This document shows, in pieces, positions 1 to 9,826 of a stretch of 64,000 nt of DNA (position 1 is its first letter; each line of letters begins with the position of its first letter). The stretch lies in NCBI RefSeq assembly GCF_002806945.1, contig NZ_NIHC01000007.1, positions 62,001 to 126,000 on the forward strand, written 5' to 3'. The position numbers and the translations under genes were made by a program. Source of the DNA: Marinobacter salexigens. GTDB lineage: Bacteria > Pseudomonadota > Gammaproteobacteria > Pseudomonadales > Oleiphilaceae. A model generated the notes under the pieces. The model was not told the origin of the DNA. It made no database searches and saw only the letters and a program-made list of their open reading frames with translations.

Positions 1-2479
1 CGGTGTTCTCAAGATCTTGGCTCGTGAGCATATCGGTGAGTTTTCGTTGCCAGCTTCCATTGCTTTTCAGAGAGTGGGAGGCAAGCAGCAGCGCCTGTAA
101 CCGGGGGCTTTCTTCAGCAAACAACCTCAGGAAACCGGATTCAGTTGCAACGGCGACAGCCTGGGCTAGCCTTTTTTCGTACTCTTCATCCCGGTTTAGC
201 TGAGCCAGTGCTTCTGCTGATACCAGCAATGCTTCCACCACATGCCGGTTATGCTCATTGCGCTGGGCATCTGCCAGCAGTGCTTCAAGTATTTCCAGAG
301 CCTGTTCGGGCTTTTCCTCATGAACCAGCAAGCGGGCATAGCTGATGCTGTTCTGTTCCCGGTTCAGTGGATTAGTCACTGTGTGGCTTTCAACTGCCTG
401 CAGAATGTGCCGGGCCTGGCGCGGCTCCCCGAAGGCCAGATAACAGCGAGCGAACAGAGCCGCACTGGCTGGCGGCTCAAATACAATGTGTTCCCGGCGT
501 TTGCGCCCAACCTGTTCTGCGTCTTCAAGGTACTCGATGGCGTCTTGATAACGGCCCTCGCTGAAGGCGAGATGCCCCCGCACATGCTGAATTATTATAT
601 GTTGCCCTGGCTCTGCACCCTCATTTACATGCTCTAGCAGAGGTTCCAGGTGGGCGGCTGCGTCTTGCAATTGGTTGCGCTCCCGGAAAATCTCGGTAAG
701 GGAGGCGCTAAGCCAACAGGAAAGCAGTCGGGGCTGGCTCGGGTCTGCGTAGTGTTGATCAACCCACTGGCGCACCTTGGTGCAGGTATCCAGGGCTTGG
801 TCCATATCGCCCCGGTTGTACTGTATCCACGCTAGCAGGCCACCGCTGGAGAGAACGGTGCTGGGTTTCCTTTCAATTTGCCCGTAATGAACAGCAGATT
901 TAAGAGAGTTTTCGGCGGCAGCGAGGTCTCCTCTGCCGTAATCGTCCAGGCCAATGCCGTAATAGGTAACTGACTTTAATGGGATTTTAGTATGGTCTAT
1001 GTCTGCCAGAACCTGCCGGGTCAGGTCGCTGGCACTCTTGTCATCGCTGCGGGAGCGGGCAAGGTAAGAGCGTATAAGGGATATTTCGCTCTGCAAACCA
1101 AGGGCGCCCTCTGCGTCTGGTGCCGAATCAGCCACACGGCGGTCAAGTAAATCCTCGAGATTTGTCAGCAGAGGTTCAAGGTTATCAAGGCGGTTAGCGA
1201 AAAACTTTCCCCACACCCGCAGCATTTGCAGCTGGGGGTTCTCACTAATCTCATTTTCAGGCAAGGCCTCAAGCCAGCTCAAAACCGGCAGATGGTACCC
1301 CCCATGAATAAGATTGTTGCCATGGGTTGATAGCACCAGAGCCAGCCACGGCCAATCTTCCTTCTGCACTATCTCGGCAATGGCGCCCTGAACCTGGCCA
1401 TGATCAAGCAGCCATTCCACAGCGCGCTGCCAGAGCATAGAGGCCCGGGCCGGGTCTGTGCGGTTTATTTTCTGTAGCAATGCATCACGGAACAGGTCGT
1501 GGTAACGGAACCATTCATTGTGATTGTCCAAAGGAATCAAGAACAGGTGTTGAGAGAGCAAGGTTTCCAGCATTTTCTGGCTGTTATCCGTGCCACGAAT
1601 CGAATCACACATGGATGCACAAAGCCGCGGGCAGCAGGCTGTGTCGAGCAGGAAGGCAACGGTGTCATCCGGTTGCTTGTGAAGCACCTCGCTCAGCACA
1701 TAATCGCTGATATGGCGCTCATCAATGCTAAGCAATCCCTGGGGAGCCTCCGGGCCTGTGACAGTATTTTGATCCAGGCCACTGTTGCTGCCGGATAGCG
1801 CTGAAAGTTGCATGGCGGCCACCCAGCCTTCGGTGCGGCGGCAAATGCTTTGAACCTCTTGCTCAGAAATGTCGAGGCCCATGGTGCTGTGGAAAAACTC
1901 CCGGCACTCGTCTTCTGAAAATGCCAGCAATGCCGGGTGAACTTCCTGCACCCAGCGGCGGACTCGCCATCGGGCCAGCGGCAGGGGAGGTTCGGTACGG
2001 GAGATCAGTGTGACGGTCACGCCAGCGGGAAGATAATCAACAAAATACCCGAATTGACGGTGTATGTGACCGTTGTCTGCAAATTGGAAATCGTCCAATA
2101 CCAAGGACCAGGGGCCACCATCTGCAGCCAAAGCGTTAACCAGGGCGGTAATTGCACTATCAAGGCTGTCGTCGGTGCTGCCGGCCAGGCTTTTGTGGCA
2201 GGGCTCAAGCCCGGTAAGGCCGGCGTGTTCGAACGCACTGATCAGGTACCGCCAGAACCGAAGCGGGTCATCATCATGCTCATCCAGGGACAACCATGCA
2301 ATTGGCCCTGTCGTGCGGGTGCACCATTGGCTTACGAGGGTTGTTTTGCCAAACCCGGCGGGCGCTATTACAAGATTGAGCCGCTTTGGATGGCCAGGTG
2401 CTAGTAGAGAGCACAGCCGTTCGCGCTGTACGCCTCGGGAATCAGTGGCAGGCCTGAGGAATTTGGTGGTTAACAGCAT
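1..2479 (-). CDS. MalT-like LuxR-family ATP-dependent transcriptional regulator (3' end outside window)
   Basis: The minus-strand frame is open from an ATG at 2479 to the window edge, about 826 codons without a stop. The N-terminus carries a Walker A motif APAGFGKTT near residues 38-46, followed by a WLSLDEHDDDP stretch, as in the STAND NTPase domain of MalT regulators. The later part is helical and Leu/Ala-rich, in the style of the MalT TPR-like sensor region. MalT proteins are about 900 residues with a C-terminal LuxR helix-turn-helix, so the missing part is about the length of that DNA-binding domain. No inducer can be named. It is divergent from cysB, with a 254-bp gap. P. aeruginosa has a regulator of this type near the same cysB-cysH-thrH-pabB cluster, so this is probably an old neighbour. 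The plus-strand open frames inside it are shadows. Confidence 0.9.
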   Translation of the reverse strand, partial: MLLTTKFLRPATDSRGVQRERLCSLLAPGHPKRLNLVIAPAGFGKTTLVSQWCTRTTGPIAWLSLDEHDDDPLRFWRYLISAFEHAGLTGLEPCHKSLAGSTDDSLDSAITALVNALAADGGPWSLVLDDFQFADNGHIHRQFGYFVDYLPAGVTVTLISRTEPPLPLARWRVRRWVQEVHPALLAFSEDECREFFHSTMGLDISEQEVQSICRRTEGWVAAMQLSALSGSNSGLDQNTVTGPEAPQGLLSIDERHISDYVLSEVLHKQPDDTVAFLLDTACCPRLCASMCDSIRGTDNSQKMLETLLSQHLFLIPLDNHNEWFRYHDLFRDALLQKINRTDPARASMLWQRAVEWLLDHGQVQGAIAEIVQKEDWPWLALVLSTHGNNLIHGGYHLPVLSWLEALPENEISENPQLQMLRVWGKFFANRLDNLEPLLTNLEDLLDRRVADSAPDAEGALGLQSEISLIRSYLARSRSDDKSASDLTRQVLADIDHTKIPLKSVTYYGIGLDDYGRGDLAAAENSLKSAVHYGQIERKPSTVLSSGGLLAWIQYNRGDMDQALDTCTKVRQWVDQHYADPSQPRLLSCWLSASLTEIFRERNQLQDAAAHLEPLLEHVNEGAEPGQHIIIQHVRGHLAFSEGRYQDAIEYLEDAEQVGRKRREHIVFEPPASAALFARCYLAFGEPRQARHILQAVESHTVTNPLNREQNSISYARLLVHEEKPEQALEILEALLADAQRNEHNRHVVEALLVSAEALAQLNRDEEYEKRLAQAVAVATESGFLRLFAEESPRLQALLLASHSLKSNGSWQRKLTDMLTSQDLENT

Positions 2480-2598
2480 TGATGTCCTGTATGCCTGATA
2501 AATGTTTAACTTGGATTGTGTGCTTTGTGTCCCTCAAGTCAATGGTTGGTTAAACAAACACCGGCGTTTCAGGCTGCGCAGGGGCAATTTTGGTCTAA

Positions 2599-3711
<1,113 letters not shown>

Positions 3712-3724
3712 ACACTTGCGCCAC

Positions 3725-3756
3725 GATCACCCGCCAGTTTTTACTGGCGGGTGATC
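3725..3756. terminator. Perfect 14-bp hairpin between convergent cysB and cysH
   Basis: Arms 3725-3738 and 3743-3756 are exact reverse complements around a TTTT loop. The right arm includes the last cysH codons and its stop. Neither side has a good T-tract after the stem, so it may block 3' exonucleases or pause polymerase for both convergent transcripts rather than act as a classical intrinsic terminator. Confidence 0.55.
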
Positions 3757-4463
3757 AGGTTTCCGGCATGTAGGCCACACTCTTTCTGTGTGGCTTCTTC
3801 CCACCACCAGCGGCCTTCCCGTTCGTGTTGCCCAGGCAACACAGGGCGGGTGCAGGGCTGGCAGCCAATACTGACAAACCCCTTTTCGTGCAACGTGTTG
3901 TAGGGCGCTTCCGACATGCGGATGTAGTCCCACACTTCTTTCGAAGTCCAATTGGCCAACGGGTTAAACTTCACCAGCGTTTTGCCGGGACCAGAGAAAG
4001 CCGCATCTTCCTGAACGACCGGAACGTTATTCCGTGTACCCGGGCTCTGGTCCTTGCGCTGACCGGTAATCCAGGCATCCACACCTGCGAGTTTGCGTTT
4101 GAGCGGGTTTACCTTACGAATACCACAACATTCACTGTGGCCGTCCTCATAGAAGCTGAACAAGCCCTTTTGATTCACCAGAGCCTGTACTTCCTTGGTG
4201 TCTGGGAACAGAACCTCAATGTTGATGCCGTAATGCTTGCGCACCCGATCGATAAACTCATAGGTTTCCGGATGTAAGCGGCCTGTATCCAGCGTGAACA
4301 CCTTCAGGTTGTCCGTCAGCTTGTGGGCCATTTCAATGAGCGCCACGTCTTCGGCACCACTGAAGGAAATGGCGATGTTATCGTAGCGGTTGAGGGCAGC
4401 TTTCAGAATCGACCTCGGGCTTTCGTCGGCCAGTTTGCTCTGTAGCTCGCGGATATTGCTCAT
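3741..4463 (-). CDS. cysH: CysH, assimilatory adenylylsulfate (APS/PAPS) reductase of the iron-sulfur type
   Basis: This 240-residue protein has the PP-loop nucleotide-binding segment [10 protein letters not shown] (residues 33-42), the 4Fe-4S cysteine pairs C112-C113 and C201-C204 (GCQPC), and the catalytic cysteine in KECGLH (C229). The two cysteine pairs are characteristic of APS reductases; enteric PAPS reductases lack the cluster. The enzyme reduces activated sulfate to sulfite with thioredoxin, in the cytoplasm. The start is ATG at 4463 with only a weak, distant CAGG upstream. An AT-rich region with a dyad at 4515-4533 lies in its promoter region and is a plausible CysB site. Preference for APS over PAPS is inferred from the cysteines. 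Confidence 0.96.
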   Translation of the reverse strand: MSNIRELQSKLADESPRSILKAALNRYDNIAISFSGAEDVALIEMAHKLTDNLKVFTLDTGRLHPETYEFIDRVRKHYGINIEVLFPDTKEVQALVNQKGLFSFYEDGHSECCGIRKVNPLKRKLAGVDAWITGQRKDQSPGTRNNVPVVQEDAAFSGPGKTLVKFNPLANWTSKEVWDYIRMSEAPYNTLHEKGFVSIGCQPCTRPVLPGQHEREGRWWWEEATQKECGLHAGNLITRQ

Positions 4464-4514
4464 AAAATATCAGTACCTGAGTGCGGGTTTTGATGCAGGT
4501 TAGCATTAAACCCT

Positions 4515-4533
4515 TAATTCCATAAAGGAATTA
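4515..4533 (-). promoter_or_regulatory. Candidate CysB operator upstream of cysH
   Basis: TAATTCC and GGAATTA form a perfect 7-bp inverted repeat around ATAAA. A second ATTCC-type half site (TTATTCCTTAT) follows at about 4546-4556. The 4500-4560 stretch is much more AT-rich than its surroundings. LysR regulators bind such AT-rich dyads upstream of their targets, and CysB's main targets are cys genes, but the CysB consensus is loose, so this is inference from position and symmetry. Confidence 0.35.
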
Positions 4534-4706
4534 CAATCTATATGGTTATTCCTTATCTTTAGAGGTTAGCGCAAAACCTTGCGGTTTTGTCGCGATGCAC
4601 GATGCATTCTGCCCGGGATTTTCTTATGATACCGCCTTGATCAAAGGGGAGCGGAGCCTGCTCTCATTCAGAATTTTCATTTGAAACATTGAATCAGGAG
4701 ATCACT

Positions 4707-5321
4707 GTGGAACTGGCATGTCTTGACCTTGAAGGCGTATTGATCCCGGAAATCTGGATCGCATTTGCAGAGAAAACCGGTATTGAAGAGCTCAAGGCCA
4801 CCACCCGCGACATTCCGGATTACGATGTTCTGATGAAACAGCGCCTCCGCATTCTTGATGAACATGGATACGGCTTGCCCGCTATTCAGGAAGTGATCGG
4901 AACACTGGATCCGCTGCCGGGCGCCCGCGAGTTTCTGGACTGGCTGCGTGAGCGCTTTCAGGTGGTGATTCTCTCGGATACCTTTTATGAGTTCGCCATG
5001 CCGCTGATGAAGAAACTCGGCTACCCGGCGCTGCTGTGCCACAAGCTGGAAGTGGCCGAGGACGGCCAGATTACTAACTACTTGCTGCGCCAAAGAGACC
5101 CCAAACGCCAGTCAGTGCGTGCCTTCCAATTGCTGAACTATCGCGTGATTGCGGCGGGTGATTCCTACAACGACACCACCATGCTGGGCCAGGCGGAAGC
5201 CGGCATTCTGTTCCACGCACCGCAGAATGTGATTGATGAGTTCCCGCAGTACCCGGCAGTGCATGAATTTGAAGACCTGAAACAGGAATTTCTGAAGGCG
5301 AGTGCCGTTCACAGCGCTTGA
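4707..5321 (+). CDS. thrH: ThrH, phosphoserine phosphatase / homoserine phosphotransferase
   Basis: This HAD-superfamily protein of 204 residues closely resembles Pseudomonas ThrH (205 residues). It has motif I DLEGVLIPE, motif II ILSDTFYEF and motif III AAGDSYNDTTML. ThrH releases phosphate from phosphoserine and can pass it to homoserine, linking serine and threonine synthesis. The start chosen is GTG at 4707, because CAGGAG lies six bases upstream and the protein then begins right at the conserved ELACLDLEG. A TTG at 4689 would add six residues but would put that Shine-Dalgarno sequence inside the gene. It is divergent from cysH and convergent with pabB. Confidence 0.95.
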   Translation: MELACLDLEGVLIPEIWIAFAEKTGIEELKATTRDIPDYDVLMKQRLRILDEHGYGLPAIQEVIGTLDPLPGAREFLDWLRERFQVVILSDTFYEFAMPLMKKLGYPALLCHKLEVAEDGQITNYLLRQRDPKRQSVRAFQLLNYRVIAAGDSYNDTTMLGQAEAGILFHAPQNVIDEFPQYPAVHEFEDLKQEFLKASAVHSA

Positions 5322-5341
5322 TTGCAGTTTGCTCGAATAAA

Positions 5342-5391
5342 AGCCCTTGCCATAAGGGCTGTTGAGCCAGAGCGAGGGTCAGTCGCTCTGG
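5342..5391. terminator. Hairpins between convergent thrH and pabB
   Basis: Two stem-loops lie here. The first pairs AGCCCTT (5342-5348) with AAGGGCT (5354-5360). The second pairs CCAGAGCGA (5367-5375) with TCGCTCTGG (5383-5391) and includes the end of pabB. Only short T-runs follow, so efficiency is uncertain. Confidence 0.4.
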
Positions 5392-6809
5392 TTCAGATTT
5401 TCCAGGAAATCCATCAGTGGTTTTACTTTTGTGAGGGTTTCCTGGTATTCGCTCTGCGGGTCGGAATCTGCAACGATTCCGCCGCCGCCCCAGCAGCGGA
5501 TGGTTCCTTCCTCACTGCCGACCTCGTCTTTTAGCTCCTTCTCGCACAGCATGGTACGGATAGCGATGTTGCTGTCCAAAGTGCCGTCCAACCCGCGATA
5601 AAACACAGAGCCGCAATACGGGCCACGCCAATGAGGCTCAAGCTCCCGGATAATCTCCATGGCTCGAATTTTCGGTGCGCCCGTTATGGAGCCACCGGGG
5701 AAGGCATCGAACAACACCTGCATGGGTGAAACGCCGGCCGCGAATTCCGCACGGATGTGGCTCACCAGGTGGTGCACATTGCGGTAGGACTCAAGGGCGA
5801 ACAGACTGTCTACGGTTACCGAACCGGCCGCAGCATGTACGCTGAGGTCGTTCCGCAACAAATCCACAATCATCAGGTTTTCAGCGCGGTCTTTTTCTGA
5901 CGCTTCGAGTTCAGCGGCGAGGGCCGTGTCTTCGGAAGGCGTTAAGCCTCTTGGCCGTGTGCCTTTAATGGGGCTGGTTTTAACCGTGCGACCACTAATC
6001 TCCAGAAAACGCTCAGGAGAAATAGATATAACTGATTCGCCACGGGTTTTCAGAAAGGCGCTGTAAGGCGTGGGGTTGGCTTCAGCCAGAGCCTGAAAGG
6101 CGATCCACGGGTTCCCCCTGTATCTGCCTTTGAATTCCTGGGAGAGGTTTACCTGATAGCAGTCGCCAGCGTAGATGTAATCTTTAACCTTGCCAACGCC
6201 GGCAACGAATTCTGTAGCTGGTTGGCGTGGTTTAAAGGGGGAGACCATTTTCCAGGAGTTGGTTATACCTTCGGGTGCTGTCGACGCTTGCGACTGCTGT
6301 AACTCCGGATTTTTTTCTGGCTCAGAAGACAGCCAATGCTGAATTCTGTGCTGAATCGGTTCAGGGCATTCAGGATGAACCCAAAGGCGGTAAGTATCGG
6401 TGGTTCGGTTGTGGCTGGCGGCCCATAAATACAAACCGGCAAACAGTAGGGGTGTTGACGGAGTTGGGCAGAGTGGCGCCAAACGAAGCTCCTTCCTATA
6501 CCCGAATTCATAACTCAAAAAACCGATCCACCCACCGGTTAGAAAGTTAAGCGATTCCTGCGGCATAACTTTGTAGTGCTGAATCAGGTTTTCCATTTCT
6601 GCAGACAGCTTGCTTGTGTCAACAACCTCAGCCCCACCAGATTCAATCCGTTTGGTTGCAATCGCACATGCAGAAAACCCACTAAGCGCGCCCCGGCCTC
6701 TCTCTGAACCTACACTCCCGAGGTAGGCAAAGTCCGGTTCGCGAGCGGCTTGTGCGAGCAGATGATTGTAATCTTCGAGGCTAAGCACAGAGGAAACAGG
6801 TAGTGGCAA
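5379..6809 (-). CDS. pabB: PabB, aminodeoxychorismate synthase component I
   Basis: This 476-residue chorismate-binding enzyme makes 4-amino-4-deoxychorismate from chorismate and ammonia, the first step from chorismate to the p-aminobenzoate of folate. The C-terminal half carries the family signatures SPIKGTRPRG, ENLMIVDLLRNDLS, FPGGSITGAPK and the terminal RCWGGGGIVADSDP block. The N-terminal third is the less conserved Anth_synt_I_N domain. The start must be TTG at 6809: it is the only start codon after the in-frame upstream TGA, and GGAG lies just upstream. The glutaminase partner PabA is not in the window. Anthranilate synthase TrpE is a paralogue, but length and lineage-specific gene order favour PabB. 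Confidence 0.95.
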   Translation of the reverse strand: MPLPVSSVLSLEDYNHLLAQAAREPDFAYLGSVGSERGRGALSGFSACAIATKRIESGGAEVVDTSKLSAEMENLIQHYKVMPQESLNFLTGGWIGFLSYEFGYRKELRLAPLCPTPSTPLLFAGLYLWAASHNRTTDTYRLWVHPECPEPIQHRIQHWLSSEPEKNPELQQSQASTAPEGITNSWKMVSPFKPRQPATEFVAGVGKVKDYIYAGDCYQVNLSQEFKGRYRGNPWIAFQALAEANPTPYSAFLKTRGESVISISPERFLEISGRTVKTSPIKGTRPRGLTPSEDTALAAELEASEKDRAENLMIVDLLRNDLSVHAAAGSVTVDSLFALESYRNVHHLVSHIRAEFAAGVSPMQVLFDAFPGGSITGAPKIRAMEIIRELEPHWRGPYCGSVFYRGLDGTLDSNIAIRTMLCEKELKDEVGSEEGTIRCWGGGGIVADSDPQSEYQETLTKVKPLMDFLENLNQSD

Positions 6810-7089
6810 ATTAACTCCGGTTAATTGGAAGAATGATACTCAGGCCACAAAACGGGCATTGTCGAAACGAGAGGGCCGCTGTTCTAATGAACGCACTCAT
6901 ACGTGACGCCACGCCAGGACGGATCTGGAAATCGGCATTCTAGCTGAATTGAGTAGCTTTAGCGGAACACTTTTGATGCTGTTAGCCTCGGAAAGGCTTT
7001 TTGTAAGGCTAACTTTGACCAACTCCAAATCTTGTGAAAACTTCCGCTCAAGCTGGGCTGGCTAAACTATCTAGTTATCAGGTGACTAC
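6810..7089. other. Intergenic region between pabB and a hypothetical gene
   Basis: This 280-bp gap holds the divergent promoter regions of pabB and the gene at 7090. The only structure I see is at 6981-7013. There GTTAGCCT (6981-6988) can pair with AGGCTAAC (7006-7013), while AGCCT inside the first arm can instead pair with AGGCT at 6994-6998, which is followed by five T. No convincing -35/-10 pair was found. Confidence 0.5.
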
Positions 7090-7665
7090 ATGCTTATAAA
7101 AAAACTGCCTAAATATGCATTGTTTGCGATTTTCCTGACCTCGGGAGTCGTAAATGCCCAAGGCAATAACCAGCTTCCCGAAAATCATCCGCTCTACGAT
7201 GGAAAGCTTGATGAATTTGAGATTGAGCTTGCCAAGAAGACGGCTGTAGCGAATCTGGAGCAAATTCAGGAGAGGGTTATGGCTGATCTGGCGGAAATGC
7301 TGCAGGCGAATGGTGATCTTGAGCCTATGGCCGTGATGATGCTTAACACCGGTGAGATCAAACCCTTGAAGTTGGCAGGGGAAGCAAAAGCGGCTCCGGA
7401 TCCTGTTGCAGTGAACATGTACCGAAGCGCGCTTAGATCAGCGGCACGTCACGAGCAGATATTGGCCGCAAGCATTGTCTATCCTGCCAAGGTTGAGAAA
7501 GATTCAAACGCCTTGGCACTTGTAATCGAATTTGAGCACAGGCTGGGAGTTTCAGCCATTCGCCTTACTCCCTATAAGATCGAGGAGGGCAAGCTCATAT
7601 TTGGTAAGTCGATGCAGAAAGATAAGCCTTACCAACTGTTCTATGATCCGAAGCAAAGTCGTTAG
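7090..7665 (+). CDS. Exported protein of unknown function
   Basis: This 191-residue protein is not one I recognise. The first 23 residues form a signal peptide (two Lys, then a hydrophobic core, cleavage after VNA). The mature part starts with a charged helical segment (about 45-75) and ends in a mixed region with VIEFEHRLGVSAIRLTPYK, which looks beta-rich. There is no Cys, lipobox or later membrane segment, so a periplasmic or secreted location is likely. The start is ATG with only a weak GGTGA before it. It lies 181 bp upstream of the FilA-like gene on the same strand, which hints at a shared surface-related role, but nothing in the sequence proves this. Confidence 0.75.
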   Translation: MLIKKLPKYALFAIFLTSGVVNAQGNNQLPENHPLYDGKLDEFEIELAKKTAVANLEQIQERVMADLAEMLQANGDLEPMAVMMLNTGEIKPLKLAGEAKAAPDPVAVNMYRSALRSAARHEQILAASIVYPAKVEKDSNALALVIEFEHRLGVSAIRLTPYKIEEGKLIFGKSMQKDKPYQLFYDPKQSR

Positions 7666-7846
7666 GCCTCTGGACCCAGCAATACCTTGCTGTGCATGCA
7701 TCTCGAGAGGAGTGTAAGGAACTGTTACCAATTGTGATGATGATCACGGACTCTGTTTCTGACTATGCGTAATCTTGATTTGCAGGTTGAAAAAGCCCGC
7801 AATAAAAAATGACTAATAATGATAAATAAAGCTTTAGGAGAATAAT

Positions 7847-8755
7847 ATGAAAGGCCTGAAAAAAATCGCACTGGCAACTGCCGTAGCTGCTGCACCTTTC
7901 GCCGTTCAAGCTGACATGACAGCGCTTGACGACTCTGCAATGGGCAACGTCACCGGTCAGTCTGGTGTTACTATTGAGCTCCAGACGCACGTAAACATTG
8001 GTAAGTTCACTTATTTCGATGAAGGTACTTTCAACGTATCTGGCATCGAAATTGGTGGTGGCGCTCTCGCTGCTGATGGCACCGTTGAAGATACTTCTAA
8101 CCTGGATGACTTTGCTCTTGTAATCGATGTTGAAGCCGACGGCGATGCATTCATTCACCTGACATCTACTCATCCCCAAGGCGCGCCGGTTGACTTTGGT
8201 ATGTCTGTGGCAGAGGCGAGTTTGGGTGGACAGGCTGGTGAAAACACGGTTCTGCTGTCTAACCTAGGCTTGTCTGGTGATCTCGCTCAGCTTGATATCC
8301 GCGTTGATACTACAGGTGACAGTCCCAACACCCGTTTCGGCGTAATCCCTGTTGATCTGGCCAATGGCGTTGCGGATGTTCTGCGTGTCGATGTTGCCTT
8401 TGATATTGATGAGCTGAATGTGGATGTGGACTTCCTTGCTCTTGGTGTAAGGAACATGGTCATCACTGGCGCCGCCGGTGAAGCGATCGCATCAGATGGT
8501 ACCAAGCAGGCTCCGAACGAAGGCGCGGGCACAGACTTCGCCGCGGCTAACCTTGCCATTTATTCCGGTGAGTCTGTTGTTCACGGAGCAGGCAGTTCAG
8601 CTCTGGTTATCGAGATGGATATTGCACCAATGGACATCTCCATGGACCTGACTTTGGGTAGTGACGGTTCTGGCACCGCGCTTCCGCTTGGTTCCATTGG
8701 TATTGATAACCTGGCTTTGACCAACACCAAGGCTGTTATTTACGGCCACAACTAA
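7847..8755 (+). CDS. DUF6160/FilA-like exported protein
   Basis: This 302-residue protein has a clear signal peptide (residues 1-22, cleavage at VQA/D). Directly after it comes ALDDSAMGNVTGQSGVTIEL, the motif that marks the DUF6160 group, annotated in Acinetobacter as putative pilus system protein FilA. The rest is rich in Gly, Ala, Asp and hydrophobic beta-strand patterns, acidic, and almost free of Lys and Cys, as in surface or filament proteins. AGGAG sits just before the ATG, a strong ribosome-binding site, so high expression is plausible. The other fil genes of Acinetobacter are not next to it. The family link rests on the motif; its function in this organism is unknown. Confidence 0.85.
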   Translation: MKGLKKIALATAVAAAPFAVQADMTALDDSAMGNVTGQSGVTIELQTHVNIGKFTYFDEGTFNVSGIEIGGGALAADGTVEDTSNLDDFALVIDVEADGDAFIHLTSTHPQGAPVDFGMSVAEASLGGQAGENTVLLSNLGLSGDLAQLDIRVDTTGDSPNTRFGVIPVDLANGVADVLRVDVAFDIDELNVDVDFLALGVRNMVITGAAGEAIASDGTKQAPNEGAGTDFAAANLAIYSGESVVHGAGSSALVIEMDIAPMDISMDLTLGSDGSGTALPLGSIGIDNLALTNTKAVIYGHN

Positions 8756-8863
8756 TTCGACAGTGTAATAATGTTCGTAATTATTACAGGTTGAGTTAAA
8801 AGAAGACCCGCCTTGTGTAGCTGTAGAAGTCTAGATTTCTGCAGCTCACAAGGAAGGCAAAAA

Positions 8864-8896
8864 AATGCCCCGGATGATCTCCGGGGCATTTTTTTC
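8864..8896. terminator. Bidirectional intrinsic terminator
   Basis: The 11-bp stem AATGCCCCGGA / TCCGGGGCATT has a five-base loop (8875-8879). It is flanked by an A-run on the left and seven or more T on the right, so it works in both directions between the convergent FilA-like gene and the gene at 8907. Confidence 0.9.
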
Positions 8897-8906
8897 ACGT
8901 TTACTG

Positions 8907-9584
8907 TTACTGATCCGGCACCTGAATAGAAAGATCAAACCCGCCACCCGGCCTGGGCGTTAGCTGAATCGGCCCTTCATTAATCCCTTGTGGTAGGTGA
9001 ATCTGATCTATTCCCGGCGGGTTGCCGATGGAGAAATTCAGGTTCTGCCCGTCAAACCCAATGCCAAGCTGATCGTTAAGAAATGATTGAGAGAAAGGTT
9101 CATCCGGAATTTGCATTTGCTGGCCAAAAATCAGCGGCGGAATGTTCGGCGTGAATTCTGCCGGTGGCTGAGCCCTTGCAATTTCTTCTTGCGGAAGCAG
9201 TAGTGCACGGCGCAGGAATTCTTCCTCTGCATTGGTAAGTGCATCAGACTGACCATCTTCCGAAAGCCGTTGCAGTGCCTCGCGGTAGGCTTCTTCTTCC
9301 GCTTCAGTCACCACCGGCTCTCCGGGGGAGATGGTGAGGGCGCGGATGATACGCTGGCGGTCGGCTTCCGTTTTTCTTCCTTCCCTGGGTACCACAATCA
9401 CGGCAGAGTCTTTTACGTACGTTTCGACCATCTCATCCGACGTCATGGTTTGTACGCCTGCAATTACCGGCACCGAGGCTGCGGCTGAAAGTGTAACCGC
9501 AATAGCCGCTGCTATTTTGGTTGTGCTTCTGCTGGGGCAGGGCCTGCGGGATTTGCACCCGGCTGGCAGGTTGTGGAGCTTCAT
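8907..9584 (-). CDS. Exported hypothetical protein, acidic and Pro/Gly-rich C-terminus
   Basis: This 225-residue protein is not recognised. It has a basic N-terminal stretch of about 22 residues and then a hydrophobic Ala-rich segment (24-43) that fits a signal peptide with a long n-region. The middle (about 85-140) is highly charged and helical (EAEEEAYREALQRL). The last 80 residues are rich in Pro, Gly, Asn and Gln, with PNIPPLIFGQQ and FDLSIQVPDQ. The start is ATG at 9584 with AAGAGG seven bases upstream. It converges on the FilA-like gene and shares its terminator, so the two may belong to one surface-related locus. Function is unknown. Confidence 0.7.
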   Translation of the reverse strand: MKLHNLPAGCKSRRPCPSRSTTKIAAAIAVTLSAAASVPVIAGVQTMTSDEMVETYVKDSAVIVVPREGRKTEADRQRIIRALTISPGEPVVTEAEEEAYREALQRLSEDGQSDALTNAEEEFLRRALLLPQEEIARAQPPAEFTPNIPPLIFGQQMQIPDEPFSQSFLNDQLGIGFDGQNLNFSIGNPPGIDQIHLPQGINEGPIQLTPRPGGGFDLSIQVPDQ

Positions 9585-9826
9585 AATCTGGCCTCTTGCT
9601 GCAATAAGCTCAGGTACGAGGTGTGTCTGAGGCTACAGCAATCAGTACGCATCTCTTTACCTTCAAGTATTCGGGTTGTCCAGCAGCTTTTCAAGGGCGC
9701 AGCCCTTAGTTTGTGATAGGAATCCTTGAATTGCTTGTGAGTTATAAAAGCCTTCCGAAGCGGGTTAACATGGTGCTGAATTCCTGATGTGTTGAACTTT
9801 TATAATTCACCGGCCTCCGAGGCATA

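Noticed and set aside
242-2404. Several plus-strand open frames of 60-155 codons in the first 2.5 kb
   Set aside because: They are shadows of the minus-strand MalT-like gene, which is open through the whole region and carries a proper Walker A motif.
3825-4277. A 150-codon plus-strand frame opposite cysH
   Set aside because: cysH is fully conserved with all its cysteines on the other strand; this frame is antisense shadow.
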